Part shown: in pieces, positions 1 to 8,698 of the stretch
Position numbering within the stretch: position 1 is the first letter of the stretch
Layout of the letters: each line of letters opens with the position of its first letter
Assembly: GCF_022844465.1 (NCBI RefSeq)
Contig: NZ_JALHLP010000010.1
Span: forward strand, 62,001-126,000
Origin: Bradyrhizobium sp.
GTDB taxonomy: Bacteria > Pseudomonadota > Alphaproteobacteria > Rhizobiales > Xanthobacteraceae
Length of the DNA stretch: 64,000 bases
Direction: 5' to 3'
Notes under the pieces: generated by a model
The model's database searches: none
What the model saw: only the letters and a program-made list of their open reading frames with translations
What the model was told of the DNA's origin: nothing
Position numbers and translations under genes: made by a program

Positions 1-2
1 AC

Positions 3-1244
3 GCCATCGAACGGCTGCTTGCAAGGCAAGGTTCGAACGGTTCGTTCGGCCTGTGGTCGGCCGGCGGCGAGGACGCCTGGCTGGACGCCTATGTGGTCGA
101 TTTCCTGACCCGTGCCCGCGAAAAGGGCTTTGCGGTGCCGGACGTGCTGTTCAAGAGCGCGCTCGACCGGATCAGGAATTCGGTGGTCAACGCCAACGAG
201 CCGGAAAAGGACGGCGGTCGCGATCTCGCCTACGGCCTCTACGTTCTGGCCCGTAATGGCGCGGCCCCGATCGGCGACCTGCGCTATCTCGCCGACACCA
301 AGCTCGGCAACCTCGCCACCCCGATCGCCAAATCGCAGCTCGCGGCGGCGTTGGCTCTGGTCGGCGATAAAGCGAGGGCGGAGCGGGTCTACGGCGCGGC
401 GCTCGATGCGCTGTCGCCCAAGCCTGCGATCGAGTTCGGTCGCGTCGATTACGGTTCGGCGCTGCGCGATGCGGCGGCGCTGGTCTCGCTCGCCAGCGAA
501 GGCAATGCGCCGCGGGCGACGCTGACGCAAGCGGTGCAGCGGGTCGAGGCCGCGCGCGGCCTTTCACCCTACACCTCGACGCAGGAGAATGCGTGGCTGG
601 TGCTGGCCGCACGGGCGCTGGCGAAGGAAACGCTGGCGCTCGATATCGACGGATCGCCGGTCAAGGCGGCGGTGTACCGGAGCTATGCGGCGGATGCGCT
701 GACCGGCAAGCCGATCAAGATCACCAATACCGGCGATGCGCCGGTGCAGGCGGTGGTCTCGGTTTCGGGTTCGCCGATCACGCCGGAGCCCGCGGCCTCC
801 AACGGCTTCAAGATCGAGCGCAATTACTTCACGCTCGACGGCAAGCCCGCCGACGTCAGCAAGGCCAGGCAGAACGATCGTTTCGCGGTGGTGTTGAAGA
901 TCACCGAGGCCAAGCCGGAATATGGGCACATCATGGTCGCCGATTATCTCCCGGCGGGGTTCGAGATCGACAATCCGAACCTGGTGTCGTCGGGTGACTC
1001 CGGCACGCTGGACTGGATCGAGGACGGCGAGGAGCCCGAGCATACCGAGTTCCGCGACGACCGCTTCACGGCGGCGATCGATCGCGCCGCCGACGACAAG
1101 TCGGTATTCACGGTGGCCTATGTCGTGCGCGCGGTCTCGCCCGGCAAATACGTGCTGCCGCAGGCCTATGTCGAGGACATGTACAACCCCTCGCGCTACG
1201 GCCGCACCAGCACGGGTTCGGTCGAGGTGCGTCCGGCGAAATGA
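3..1244 (+). CDS. alpha-2-macroglobulin family protein, C-terminal part (5' truncated by window edge)
   Basis: This is the last 413 codons of a large periplasmic or lipid-anchored bacterial alpha-2-macroglobulin, read in the frame that enters at base 3 with no start in the window. The visible part covers the end of the helical thioester domain (NGSFGLWSAGGEDAWLDAY near the left edge) and the C-terminal macroglobulin domains, ending with the conserved block FTVAYVVRAVSPGKY and YNPSRYG. The thioester CLEQ motif would lie upstream and cannot be seen. Its stop overlaps the start of pbpC by 4 bp (ATGA at 1241-1244). That pairing is typical of the YfhM/PbpC module, in which the protease trap is thought to protect the periplasm when the wall is repaired. 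Confidence 0.93.
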   Translation, partial: AIERLLARQGSNGSFGLWSAGGEDAWLDAYVVDFLTRAREKGFAVPDVLFKSALDRIRNSVVNANEPEKDGGRDLAYGLYVLARNGAAPIGDLRYLADTKLGNLATPIAKSQLAAALALVGDKARAERVYGAALDALSPKPAIEFGRVDYGSALRDAAALVSLASEGNAPRATLTQAVQRVEAARGLSPYTSTQENAWLVLAARALAKETLALDIDGSPVKAAVYRSYAADALTGKPIKITNTGDAPVQAVVSVSGSPITPEPAASNGFKIERNYFTLDGKPADVSKARQNDRFAVVLKITEAKPEYGHIMVADYLPAGFEIDNPNLVSSGDSGTLDWIEDGEEPEHTEFRDDRFTAAIDRAADDKSVFTVAYVVRAVSPGKYVLPQAYVEDMYNPSRYGRTSTGSVEVRPAK

Positions 1245-3478
1245 GCGAGCACGGGTCCCATACTTCATCGTCATGGCCGGGCTTGTCACGGCCCTCCACG
1301 TCTCCTCCGTTCGCAGCAAAGGGCGTGGATGCCCGGGCCTTCGCCTCGCCGAAGGGGCTTCGGCCCCGCAGGCGGGACAAGCCCGGGCATGACGGTACGG
1401 GTGGGCGCAGGTGGCGTTTCAAGCGTGTGGCGGCATCCGTGGTTGTCGCATTGCTGGCGGCCGCCGCTTTCGTCGCCTGGGTCGTCTCGCTCGGACCGTT
1501 GCCGCTCGAACAGGCACGAAACGTCTCGGCGACGGTCGTCGACCGCAACGGCAAGCTGCTGCGCGCCTATGCGATGGCCGACGGCCGCTGGCGGCTGCCG
1601 GTCGATGCGAAGACGGCCGTCGATCCCGGCTACATCAAGCTGCTGCTCGCCTATGAAGATCGCCGATTCCGCAGCCATGTCGGCGTCGACCCCCTGGCGT
1701 TGGGGCGAGCGGCGCTGCAACTCGTCACGCGCGGGCATATCGTCTCCGGCGGCTCGACCATCACCATGCAGCTGGCGCGGCTGATCGAACCGCGCCGCGA
1801 GCGCTCGGTCTACGCCAAGCTGCGCCAGATCGTGCGCGCGGTGCAGATCGAGCGGCAGTTCGGCAAGGACGAGATTCTCGACCTCTATCTGACGCTGGCG
1901 CCGTTCGGCGGCAATCTCGAGGGCGTCCGCGCCGCTTCCATCGCCTATTTCGGCAAGGAGCCGAGAAGGCTTTCGCTCGGCGAATCCGCGCTGCTGGTCG
2001 CGCTGCCGCAGTCGCCGGAGCGCCGGCGGCTCGATCGTCACCCGCAGGCCGCCCAAGCCGCACGCGACCGGGTGCTCGGCCGGATGGTCGAGGACGGGGT
2101 TGTATCGCCGGAGGACGCGATTCAGGCGAGGGCGGTCGCCGTGCCGCGGCTGCGCAAGCCGATGCCGATTCTCGCGCCACATTCCTCGGACGCTGCGATG
2201 GCGACGATGAAGGATGTGCGGGTTGTCAGGCTGACGCTGGAGTCGAGCCTGCAAAAGACCCTGGAGACGCTGGCGCGCGATCGCGCGATGGCGCAGGGGC
2301 CGAACCTCTCGGTCGCCATCATGGCGGTCGACAATGAAAGCGGCGACGTGCTGGCCCGCGTCGGCTCATCGGACTATTTCGACGAGCGCTGCGCCGGGCA
2401 GGTCGACATGACCCGCGCGGTGCGCTCGCCCGGATCGACGCTGAAGCCATTCATCTACGGGCTCGCGTTCGAGGACGGTTTTGTCCATCCCGAGAGCCTG
2501 ATAGACGACCGGCCGATCCGCTTCGGCTCGTATGCGCCGGAAAATTTCGACATGACGTTTCAGGGCACGGTGCCGGTGCGCAAGGCGCTGCAACTCTCCC
2601 TGAACGTGCCGGCGATTGCGCTGCTGGATCGCGTCGGCTCCAGCCGGCTGTCGTCGCGCTTGAGGCAGGCCGGCGGCCATCTGGTGTTGCCGAAGGATGA
2701 GGCGCCGGGGCTGGCGATGGGGCTGGGCGGCGTTGGCGTTACCTTGCAGGACCTGACGCAGCTCTATAGCGGACTGGCGCGGCTTGGCACCGCAAAGCCG
2801 CTGCGCGAGATCGTGCTGGCCAGCGACGACCGCGAGCCGTTGCGCCTGATGGATCAGGCGGCCGCCTGGCAGGTCGGCAATTTGCTGCTCGGGACGCCGC
2901 CGCCGGAAAACGGCGTGCATAACAAAATCGCCTTCAAGACCGGCACCAGCTACGGCTATCGCGACGCCTGGTCGATCGGCTTCGATGGCCGCATCACCAT
3001 CGGCGTGTGGGTCGGGCGTCCCGACGGCGCGCCGGTGCCGGGACTGGTTGGCCGAACCGCCGCGGCCCCGATCCTGTTCGACGCCTTCGCCCGCACCGGC
3101 AAGGTCCCGGCGGCGCTGCCGAAGCCGCCGAAGGGAACGCTGCTTGCCAGCAACGCCAAGCTGCCGTTGCCGCTGCGTCGGTTCCGTCCCATCGGCGAAC
3201 TGCTCAGGGTCGGCAACGATCAGTCGCCGCGCATCCAGTTTCCGCTGAACGGTGCGCGAATCGACGTCGATCGTTCGGGCGACAGAAAGGCCGCACTGAT
3301 GCCGGTCAAGGTGGCCGGCGGCGTGCTGCCGCTGACCATGCTGGTCAACGGTGTTTCAGTCGGCGAGATCGACAGCCGGCGCCAGCGGCTGGTCGATCCG
3401 CCGGGGCCGGGTTTTGCCCGGTTGACGGTGATCGATGCGACCGGCGCGGCCGACACCGTCGTGATCCGGGTGCAGTGA
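1241..3478 (+). CDS. pbpC: penicillin-binding protein 1C (bifunctional glycosyltransferase/transpeptidase)
   Basis: 745 residues. It polymerises lipid II and should cross-link peptidoglycan on the periplasmic face of the inner membrane. One membrane anchor lies near residues 63-83. The GT51 domain follows, with catalytic EDRRF (139-143) and GGSTITMQ (170-177). The transpeptidase domain has SxxK (Ser399, in SPGSTLKP), SLN near 456 and KTGTS at 566-570. A C-terminal BiPBP_C-like domain completes the class 1C architecture. The ATG at 1241 overlaps the alpha-2-macroglobulin stop. Oddly, residues about 10-52 are translated from a palindromic intergenic repeat (1269-1394), giving a proline/arginine-rich cytoplasmic tail not needed for the fold. 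GTG codons at 1427 or 1439 could start a shorter form but would cut into the membrane anchor. Confidence 0.94.
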   Translation: MSEHGSHTSSSWPGLSRPSTSPPFAAKGVDARAFASPKGLRPRRRDKPGHDGTGGRRWRFKRVAASVVVALLAAAAFVAWVVSLGPLPLEQARNVSATVVDRNGKLLRAYAMADGRWRLPVDAKTAVDPGYIKLLLAYEDRRFRSHVGVDPLALGRAALQLVTRGHIVSGGSTITMQLARLIEPRRERSVYAKLRQIVRAVQIERQFGKDEILDLYLTLAPFGGNLEGVRAASIAYFGKEPRRLSLGESALLVALPQSPERRRLDRHPQAAQAARDRVLGRMVEDGVVSPEDAIQARAVAVPRLRKPMPILAPHSSDAAMATMKDVRVVRLTLESSLQKTLETLARDRAMAQGPNLSVAIMAVDNESGDVLARVGSSDYFDERCAGQVDMTRAVRSPGSTLKPFIYGLAFEDGFVHPESLIDDRPIRFGSYAPENFDMTFQGTVPVRKALQLSLNVPAIALLDRVGSSRLSSRLRQAGGHLVLPKDEAPGLAMGLGGVGVTLQDLTQLYSGLARLGTAKPLREIVLASDDREPLRLMDQAAAWQVGNLLLGTPPPENGVHNKIAFKTGTSYGYRDAWSIGFDGRITIGVWVGRPDGAPVPGLVGRTAAAPILFDAFARTGKVPAALPKPPKGTLLASNAKLPLPLRRFRPIGELLRVGNDQSPRIQFPLNGARIDVDRSGDRKAALMPVKVAGGVLPLTMLVNGVSVGEIDSRRQRLVDPPGPGFARLTVIDATGAADTVVIRVQ
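1269..1394. repeat. palindromic repeat inside the 5' end of pbpC
   Basis: The left arm CGTCATGGCCGGGCTTGTC (1269-1287) and the right arm GACAAGCCCGGGCATGACG (1376-1394) are inverted copies with one mismatch. The interior holds a second GC-rich hairpin around 1348-1375. The unit resembles the abundant short palindromic repeats between genes in Bradyrhizobium chromosomes (recognised from memory). Here it is read through in frame as part of PbpC. Confidence 0.8.
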
Positions 3479-3557
3479 CAAAAAAGGACCGGGGGACAGC
3501 CGGATAGGCGGAATTTGTGGTGTTGTTTGCAGTGCGGTTTCATCGTATGCGAACAAG

Positions 3558-5300
3558 ATGGTTGAAACCGTCCAACCCCCGCGCTTTGGAGCAGGCCAAC
3601 AGTCTGTGAAGCCTGCGAATTCGAGCCGCAGGCTGGTCGCCGCGTTCGACCTTGCGACAGCGAACCATCTGCGCGCCATCCTGTTCCTGACGTTGTGCGC
3701 GCTGGTGCTTTTCCTGCCCGGCTTCTTCAACATCCCGGCCATCGACCGCGACGAGGCGCGGTTCGCGCAGGCGACCAAGCAGATGGTCGAAAGCGACGAT
3801 TTCGTCGACATCCGCTTTCAGGACGACGTCCGCTACAAGAAGCCGGTCGGCATCTATTGGATGCAGGCCGCCGTGGTCGAGGGCGCGTCCGCGCTCGGCC
3901 TGCCGCGCGCCCAGCTTCGGATCTGGCTCTACCGCATACCCTCCCTGGTCGGCGCCATCGGCGCGGTGCTGCTGACCTATTGGGCCGCGCTCGCCTTCGT
4001 GACGCGTCGCGGGGCGGCGCTGGCCGCGCTGATGATGGCCAGTTCCGTGCTGCTCGGCGCCGAAGCGCGGCTGGCCAAGACCGACGCGATGCTGCTGTTG
4101 ACCGTGGTCGCGGCAATGGGCGCGATGGCCCGGGTCTATCTGTCGTGGCAGCGCGGCGAGGATCCGGCGCGGCCACCCTGGGGTGCGCCGGCGGTGTTCT
4201 GGACGGCGCTGGCCGGCGGTATCCTGCTCAAGGGGCCGCTGATCCTGCTGTTCGTCGGATTGACCATTCTGGCGCTCGCGATCCTCGACCGTTCGGTGGC
4301 GTGGCTTTCGCGGATGCGCCCGGTCTGGGGACTGATGTGGACGCTGGTGCTGGTGCTGCCGTGGTTCGTCGCGATCTTCTGGCGCGCCGGCGATACGTTC
4401 TTTTCCAACTCGCTCGGCGGCGACATGTTGAGCAAGCTCGGCGCGCAGGAATCCCATGGCGCGCCGCCCGGCCTCTATCTGCTGCTTTTCTGGGTGACGT
4501 TCTGGCCGGGGGCGGCGCTGGCGGGAATGGCGGCGCCGGCGGTGTGGCGCGCGCGGCGGGAGCCCGGCGCGCAGTATCTGCTGGCGTGGCTGGCCCCGTC
4601 TTGGATCGTGTTCGAACTCGTCCTGACCAAGCTTCCGCACTATGTGTTGCCGCTCTATCCGGCGATTGCAATCCTCACTGCCGGGGCGCTGGAACGCCGG
4701 GTCCTGTCGCGATCATGGTTGCGGCGCGGCGCGGCTTGGTGGTTCGCCATTCCGGTGCTGGCGTCGGTAATCGCCGTGGTTGGGGCGATCAAGCTGACCC
4801 ATCAGCCGGCGTTTCCGGCCTGGCCGTTTCTGGCGGGTGCGATGGTCTTCGGCCTGATCGCCTGGTGGATGTTCGAGGACAGCCGCGCCGAGCGTTCGCT
4901 CTTGAACGCCGTGGTCGCCGCGATGTTCCTGTCGGTCGGGATCTACGGCGTGGTCATGCCGTCACTGAAGACGCTGTTCCCGAGCGCCGAGGTCGCGCGC
5001 GCGCTTCGCAACGTCGTCTGCGTCGGGCCCAAGGCCGCCGCCGCGGGCTTTCACGAGCCGAGCCTGGTTTTCATGGTCGGGACCGGCACCTTGCTGACGG
5101 ACGGATCGGGCGCCGCCGATTTCCTTGGGCAGGGCAGTTGCCGTTTCGCGCTGGTGGAATCGCGCTCGGAGCGCGTCTTCGTCCAGCGCGCGGAGGCCAT
5201 CGGGCTGCGCTACAACGCGGCGAAGCGCATCGAAGGTTACAATATCTCGCAGGGCAGGGCGATCTCGATCGCCATTTTCCGCTCGGAAGGCACGGAGTAA
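3558..5300 (+). CDS. ArnT-like GT-C glycosyltransferase (lipid A/envelope glycosylation)
   Basis: 580 residues, a polytopic inner-membrane protein of the ArnT/PMT superfamily. These enzymes move a sugar from a polyprenyl-phosphate carrier to an envelope acceptor such as lipid A. After the first transmembrane helix (about 39-58) comes the periplasmic loop motif AIDRDEARFAQ (61-71), with the acidic pair expected for GT-C catalysis, then YKKPVGIYW near 94-102. About ten further hydrophobic segments follow. It is followed after one base by the PAP2 phosphatase gene and then by a family-2 glycosyltransferase and a LAB_N protein, so donor synthesis and transfer appear to be encoded together. The sugar (aminoarabinose, galacturonate or mannose) cannot be read from sequence. 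Confidence 0.85.
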   Translation: MVETVQPPRFGAGQQSVKPANSSRRLVAAFDLATANHLRAILFLTLCALVLFLPGFFNIPAIDRDEARFAQATKQMVESDDFVDIRFQDDVRYKKPVGIYWMQAAVVEGASALGLPRAQLRIWLYRIPSLVGAIGAVLLTYWAALAFVTRRGAALAALMMASSVLLGAEARLAKTDAMLLLTVVAAMGAMARVYLSWQRGEDPARPPWGAPAVFWTALAGGILLKGPLILLFVGLTILALAILDRSVAWLSRMRPVWGLMWTLVLVLPWFVAIFWRAGDTFFSNSLGGDMLSKLGAQESHGAPPGLYLLLFWVTFWPGAALAGMAAPAVWRARREPGAQYLLAWLAPSWIVFELVLTKLPHYVLPLYPAIAILTAGALERRVLSRSWLRRGAAWWFAIPVLASVIAVVGAIKLTHQPAFPAWPFLAGAMVFGLIAWWMFEDSRAERSLLNAVVAAMFLSVGIYGVVMPSLKTLFPSAEVARALRNVVCVGPKAAAAGFHEPSLVFMVGTGTLLTDGSGAADFLGQGSCRFALVESRSERVFVQRAEAIGLRYNAAKRIEGYNISQGRAISIAIFRSEGTE

Positions 5301-5301
5301 G

Positions 5302-6147
5302 ATGTCCGCGAACTCCGCCGGCGGCGAAGCCGGGAATTATGCTTCGCGGTTCGTGAAGCTGGCGTGGTTGTCGCTGGCTCAGCTGGTGCGCCGGCCGTCG
5401 CATTCGCGGCGGGCGGAGGCCGCGCGCCGCGCGGCGCGACATGTCTTGTGGCTGGCGGCCGGTCTTGGCGTCGCGATCATCGTGCTGATGTTCATGCTCG
5501 ATGCGTGGGGAATCGGCCTGATGCCGACACGAGGCTCTCCTTCGCTGTGGTGGGTCCGGATTCTCACCGATCTCGCCAAGGAGAAGTACGTGCTGTGGAC
5601 GCTGGCCGGATTGCTGCTCGCAATCGCCTTCGTCGCACCGGCCTTGCGAGGATCGTCGCGATCGCTGCTGCTCGGTCTGGGGACGCGGCTGCAGTTCCTC
5701 TTTCTCGCGGTAGGGATTTCCAATCTCGTGACCGACGTTCTGAAATGGGGCGTCGGTCGCGGCCGGCCGTTTGTCGGCGGTGAGGCCAACGCCTTCAACT
5801 TCTCTCACTTTGCCTGGGATAGGGCCTATTACAGTTTCCCTTCCGGGCACGCCACGACCGCCTTTGCGCTTGCTTTCGCCGTGTCCGCCCTGTGGCCGAA
5901 GGCGCGCATGGTCATGGCCGTTTATGCCTTGATCATTGCCGCGACCCGCCTGGTGCTGCTTTCCCATCATCCGAGCGACGTCGTGGCCGGCGCGCTGGTC
6001 GGGATCATCTGCGCGATGTTCGTGCGATACTGGTTTGCGGCCCGTCGCCTCGGATTTGCGATCCAGCGCGACGGCAGCATTGTGTCGCTTGCAGGGCCTT
6101 CCGCGGCGCGCTTCAAAAGGGTTGCCCGCGGCGCTTCAGCCCCATAA
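5302..6147 (+). CDS. PAP2-family membrane phosphatase
   Basis: 281 residues from ATG 5302, one base after the ArnT-like stop. This is a polytopic phosphatase with the complete PAP2 signature: KWGVGRGRP (K-x6-RP), PSGH, and R-x5-H-x3-D in TRLVLLSHHPSD. These supply the phosphate-binding and nucleophilic histidine residues. Family members remove phosphate from lipid A (LpxE/LpxF type), undecaprenyl diphosphate or related lipids. In this cassette a role in dephosphorylating lipid A, or in recycling the lipid carrier, is the best inference. An upstream in-frame extension exists but overlaps the previous gene in another frame, so the ATG at 5302 is preferred. Confidence 0.87.
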   Translation: MSANSAGGEAGNYASRFVKLAWLSLAQLVRRPSHSRRAEAARRAARHVLWLAAGLGVAIIVLMFMLDAWGIGLMPTRGSPSLWWVRILTDLAKEKYVLWTLAGLLLAIAFVAPALRGSSRSLLLGLGTRLQFLFLAVGISNLVTDVLKWGVGRGRPFVGGEANAFNFSHFAWDRAYYSFPSGHATTAFALAFAVSALWPKARMVMAVYALIIAATRLVLLSHHPSDVVAGALVGIICAMFVRYWFAARRLGFAIQRDGSIVSLAGPSAARFKRVARGASAP

Positions 6148-6217
6148 AAGCGGACGCCGCCAGGCGGCCGGATGCCCCGGCGCCAGGCCCGTCCAAACCA
6201 GCCAGACGAGTTCCGAT

Positions 6218-6961
6218 TTGACTACTGCCGACAATGATGCGGTCGCCGTTTCCATCGTTGTGCCGGTGCGCAACGAAGCGGACAATGTTGCGCCGCTGAT
6301 CGCGGAAATCGTCCGCGCGCTCGAGGGCCGATGGGTCTACGAGATCATCTTTGTCGATGACGGCTCAACCGATGCGACCTGCGAGCGGCTGATGGCGCTG
6401 ATGAAGCAGCATCGCCAGCTTCGGCAACTGAAACACGCCAGATCCTCCGGGCAGTCGGCGGCGGTACGCAGCGGCGTGCGCGCCGCGCGTGGCGCCATTG
6501 TGGCTACGCTCGACGGCGATGGGCAGAACGATCCGGCGTTCCTGCCGGACCTGATCTCGGCGGTTGAGGGTGGAAACGGCCGGGTGGGTCTTGCGGCGGG
6601 CCAGCGGGTCAGACGCCAGGACACCGGCTTCAAGAAGTTGCAGTCGAAGATCGCCAACGGCGTGCGCAAGGCGATCTTGAGCGACGGTACCCGGGACACC
6701 GGCTGCGGACTGAAAGCGTTCCGACGCGAGGTGTTCCTCTCGATGCCTTACTTCGACGGGCTGCATCGCTTTCTGCCGGCGCTGGTGCGGCGGGAAGGCT
6801 TCGATATTGCCTATGTCGACGTGATCGACCGTCCTCGCCATTCCGGCGCCTCGAATTATGGCTTCTTCGACCGGCTCTGGATCGGCATCCTGGATCTCGC
6901 CGGCGTGTGGTGGCTGATCCGTCGCAAGAAGCCCACCCCCGCCGTCACCGAGGTTTGCTGA
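6218..6961 (+). CDS. family 2 glycosyltransferase (polyprenyl-phosphate sugar synthase type)
   Basis: 247 residues if translation starts at TTG 6218. No ATG fits before the conserved N-terminus VSIVVPVRNEADNV, and a GACGAG lies about 8 bases upstream. It has the GT-A fold of dolichol-phosphate-mannose-synthase-like enzymes: DDGS at 47-50 binds nucleotide and the DGD at 99-101 is the metal-binding DxD. It lacks C-terminal membrane helices of the longer GtrB type. It most likely loads a sugar from a nucleotide donor onto a polyprenyl phosphate for the ArnT-like transferase (compare RgtE in Rhizobium; inference). Its stop overlaps the next start by one base (TGATG). Confidence 0.82.
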   Translation: MTTADNDAVAVSIVVPVRNEADNVAPLIAEIVRALEGRWVYEIIFVDDGSTDATCERLMALMKQHRQLRQLKHARSSGQSAAVRSGVRAARGAIVATLDGDGQNDPAFLPDLISAVEGGNGRVGLAAGQRVRRQDTGFKKLQSKIANGVRKAILSDGTRDTGCGLKAFRREVFLSMPYFDGLHRFLPALVRREGFDIAYVDVIDRPRHSGASNYGFFDRLWIGILDLAGVWWLIRRKKPTPAVTEVC

Positions 6962-7299
6962 TGTTCATCCAGTTCGGGCAGGCGTTCGGCGATTATCTCT
7001 ACGACGTCTTCGTGGCCAAGTTCGATTTCTGGCTGGCGTTCGGGCTGGTCGCGCAACTGCTGTTCACGGCGCGCTTCCTGGTGCAATGGATATCGAGCGA
7101 ACGCGCCGGACGCAGCGTGGTGCCGATGGCGTTCTGGTTCTTCTCGATGGCGGGCGGGGTGATGACGCTGGTCTACGGCATCGCCAAGCGCGAACCCGTG
7201 ATCATCATCGGCCAGTCGCTGGCCACGATCATCTACATCAGAAACATCATGCTGATCGTCAAGAACCGCGGCACCGCCTCGAAAACGCTGGACCGCTGA
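6961..7299 (+). CDS. LAB_N (lipid A biosynthesis N-terminal-like) small membrane protein
   Basis: 112 residues with three hydrophobic segments and the signature WLAFGLVAQLLFTARFLVQW, which belongs to the LAB_N domain found alone or fused to LpxB. Stand-alone copies usually sit next to a family-2 glycosyltransferase and an ArnT-like enzyme, as here. The topology resembles small multidrug-resistance-like flippase subunits, so a role in moving the lipid-linked sugar across the membrane is possible but inferred. The start overlaps the upstream stop, indicating translational coupling. Confidence 0.82.
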   Translation: MFIQFGQAFGDYLYDVFVAKFDFWLAFGLVAQLLFTARFLVQWISSERAGRSVVPMAFWFFSMAGGVMTLVYGIAKREPVIIIGQSLATIIYIRNIMLIVKNRGTASKTLDR

Positions 7300-7424
7300 T
7301 TGGTAAACGGAGCTTAACCAAAGTCGTTACATTGCGAGGTGTTGCGATAGGCCAATTCCAACAATTCTTCGCTAAAGCTGATGCACCATCGGGTGAATCA
7401 TATCGACCAGGGCCAGGGATCAAC

Positions 7425-7670
7425 ATGTTAGCGAATCGCCGCAGAAGCGAACGTCGTATGTGCAGCAACTTTGCCAAGATACAATTCGGCACCGGCGGCT
7501 TGCCGCGCGATTGCATGATCTCGGACATGTCGGATGGCGGGGTCAAGATCATCGCTGAGTATCCGGAGATCCCGACGGAATTTACGGTGATTTTCTCTGA
7601 AGGTCGGCCCCGGCAGTGCAAGCTGGCCTGGCGAATCGGTTGCGAACTGGGCGCGCAGTTCGTCGACTAG
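7425..7670 (+). CDS. PilZ domain protein
   Basis: 81 residues starting at ATG 7425, preceded by AGGG. It is a single PilZ domain with RRRSERR (RxxxR) at the N-terminus and DMSDGG (DxSxxG) about 30 residues later. These are the two motifs that bind cyclic di-GMP. No partner domain is present, so it probably acts as a small c-di-GMP-responsive adaptor. The neighbouring genes encode Tad pilus parts, which makes surface attachment a reasonable but unproven context. A longer upstream frame is an artefact of overlap with the LAB_N gene. Confidence 0.8.
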   Translation: MLANRRRSERRMCSNFAKIQFGTGGLPRDCMISDMSDGGVKIIAEYPEIPTEFTVIFSEGRPRQCKLAWRIGCELGAQFVD

Positions 7671-7775
7671 GCGGATCCGGCGAACGCGGTTTCGCCGGGA
7701 TCGGCGCCAAATCGCGGGCTATGTGCCCACAAAGCCCGCTGATGCGGTCGCTGACCGCCGTCAAGGTCCGACGGC

Positions 7776-7796
7776 TTAACCTGAATTTAGGGTTAA
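7776..7796. promoter_or_regulatory. inverted repeat upstream of tadD
   Basis: TTAACC at 7776-7781 and GGTTAA at 7791-7796 form a dyad around an AATT core, 43 bases before the tadD ATG. It could be an operator. The spacing does not fit a CtrA box (TTAA-N7-TTAA). No factor can be named. Confidence 0.3.
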
Positions 7797-7838
7797 TCTG
7801 TGAGGGTCGCGGACAGTTGCCTCTGCGAGTACCCGCCG

Positions 7839-8663
7839 ATGTTTCCCAAGCCGCCTCCGCCGTTCCGTCGCGCGCGACTTCTGGCGTGCACCGCTACCCT
7901 AATCGCAGCCTTCGGGCTCGGCGGCTGCCAGACTGCGGGGCTGGACATCACGGGCTCGCTCGGCGAGAGCGCCGAACCGGGGCGCGCCGCCGATCCGCGG
8001 CGTGAGGTCGAACTCTATCAGGAGCGCTACCGCGCCAACCCAAAGGACGCCGAGGCAGCGCTGAAATACGGTAAGGCTCTTCGCGTGGCGGGACAACGGG
8101 CGCAGGCGGTCGCGGTGCTCGAGCAGGCCACCATCGCCCATCCCAGCAACAAGGCGCTGCTCGCCGGCTATGGCCGGGCCCTGGCGGATGCAGGCAATTT
8201 CCAGCAGGCCTTCGACGTGCTTGGACGCGCCCACAGCCCCGACGATCCTGACTGGCGGTTGCTCTCGGCCCAGGGTGCGACGCTGGATCAGCTCGGACGA
8301 TATGAGGAGGCGCGGCAGTACTATACGAGCGCCCTGAAGATCGCGCCGGAGGAGCCGTCGGTGCTGTCCAATCTCGGGCTCTCCTATGTGCTCTCCAAGG
8401 AACTGCCCCGTGCGGAGGAGACGCTGCGCCGCGCCCATGATCGGGCGGGGACGGATCCGCGGGTGAGAGCCAACCTGGCGCTGGCCGTCGGCCTGCAGGG
8501 GCGTTTCGCCGAAGCCGAAAAAATCGTGAGGGCAGACCTGCCGGCCGAGGAAGCCGCCGTGAAGGTCACGCAGTTGAAACGCATGCTGTCGCGCAAGGAA
8601 AATGAGAACGCGCGCGCCGAGGTCCAGAAGATGCCCATTGCGCCTACGGGTCGCGCCAACTGA
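7839..8663 (+). CDS. tadD: TadD-like lipoprotein with TPR repeats
   Basis: 274 residues from ATG 7839 (a GTG at 7800 is an alternative). A type II signal ends in the lipobox LGGC with Cys30, so the protein should be an outer-membrane lipoprotein. The remainder is tetratricopeptide repeats, for example the stretch starting DWRLLSAQGATLDQLGRYEE and the next starting PSVLSNLGLSYVLSKELPRA. In Tad/Flp pilus systems TadD helps the secretin assemble. The gene is convergent with cpaE (34 bases between stops), unlike the usual arrangement where tadD follows tadC in the same operon. Confidence 0.8.
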   Translation: MFPKPPPPFRRARLLACTATLIAAFGLGGCQTAGLDITGSLGESAEPGRAADPRREVELYQERYRANPKDAEAALKYGKALRVAGQRAQAVAVLEQATIAHPSNKALLAGYGRALADAGNFQQAFDVLGRAHSPDDPDWRLLSAQGATLDQLGRYEEARQYYTSALKIAPEEPSVLSNLGLSYVLSKELPRAEETLRRAHDRAGTDPRVRANLALAVGLQGRFAEAEKIVRADLPAEEAAVKVTQLKRMLSRKENENARAEVQKMPIAPTGRAN

Positions 8664-8698
8664 CGTCCGCCGACGCTTCGTGCCGGTCAGTGCACATC

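Noticed and set aside
5936-6217. N-terminal extension of the family-2 glycosyltransferase by 94 residues
   Set aside because: The extension overlaps the PAP2 gene in another frame, and the conserved domain begins only after 6247.
7776-7796. CtrA binding site
   Set aside because: The two TTAA-type half sites are not in direct orientation with seven bases between them; the element is an inverted repeat.
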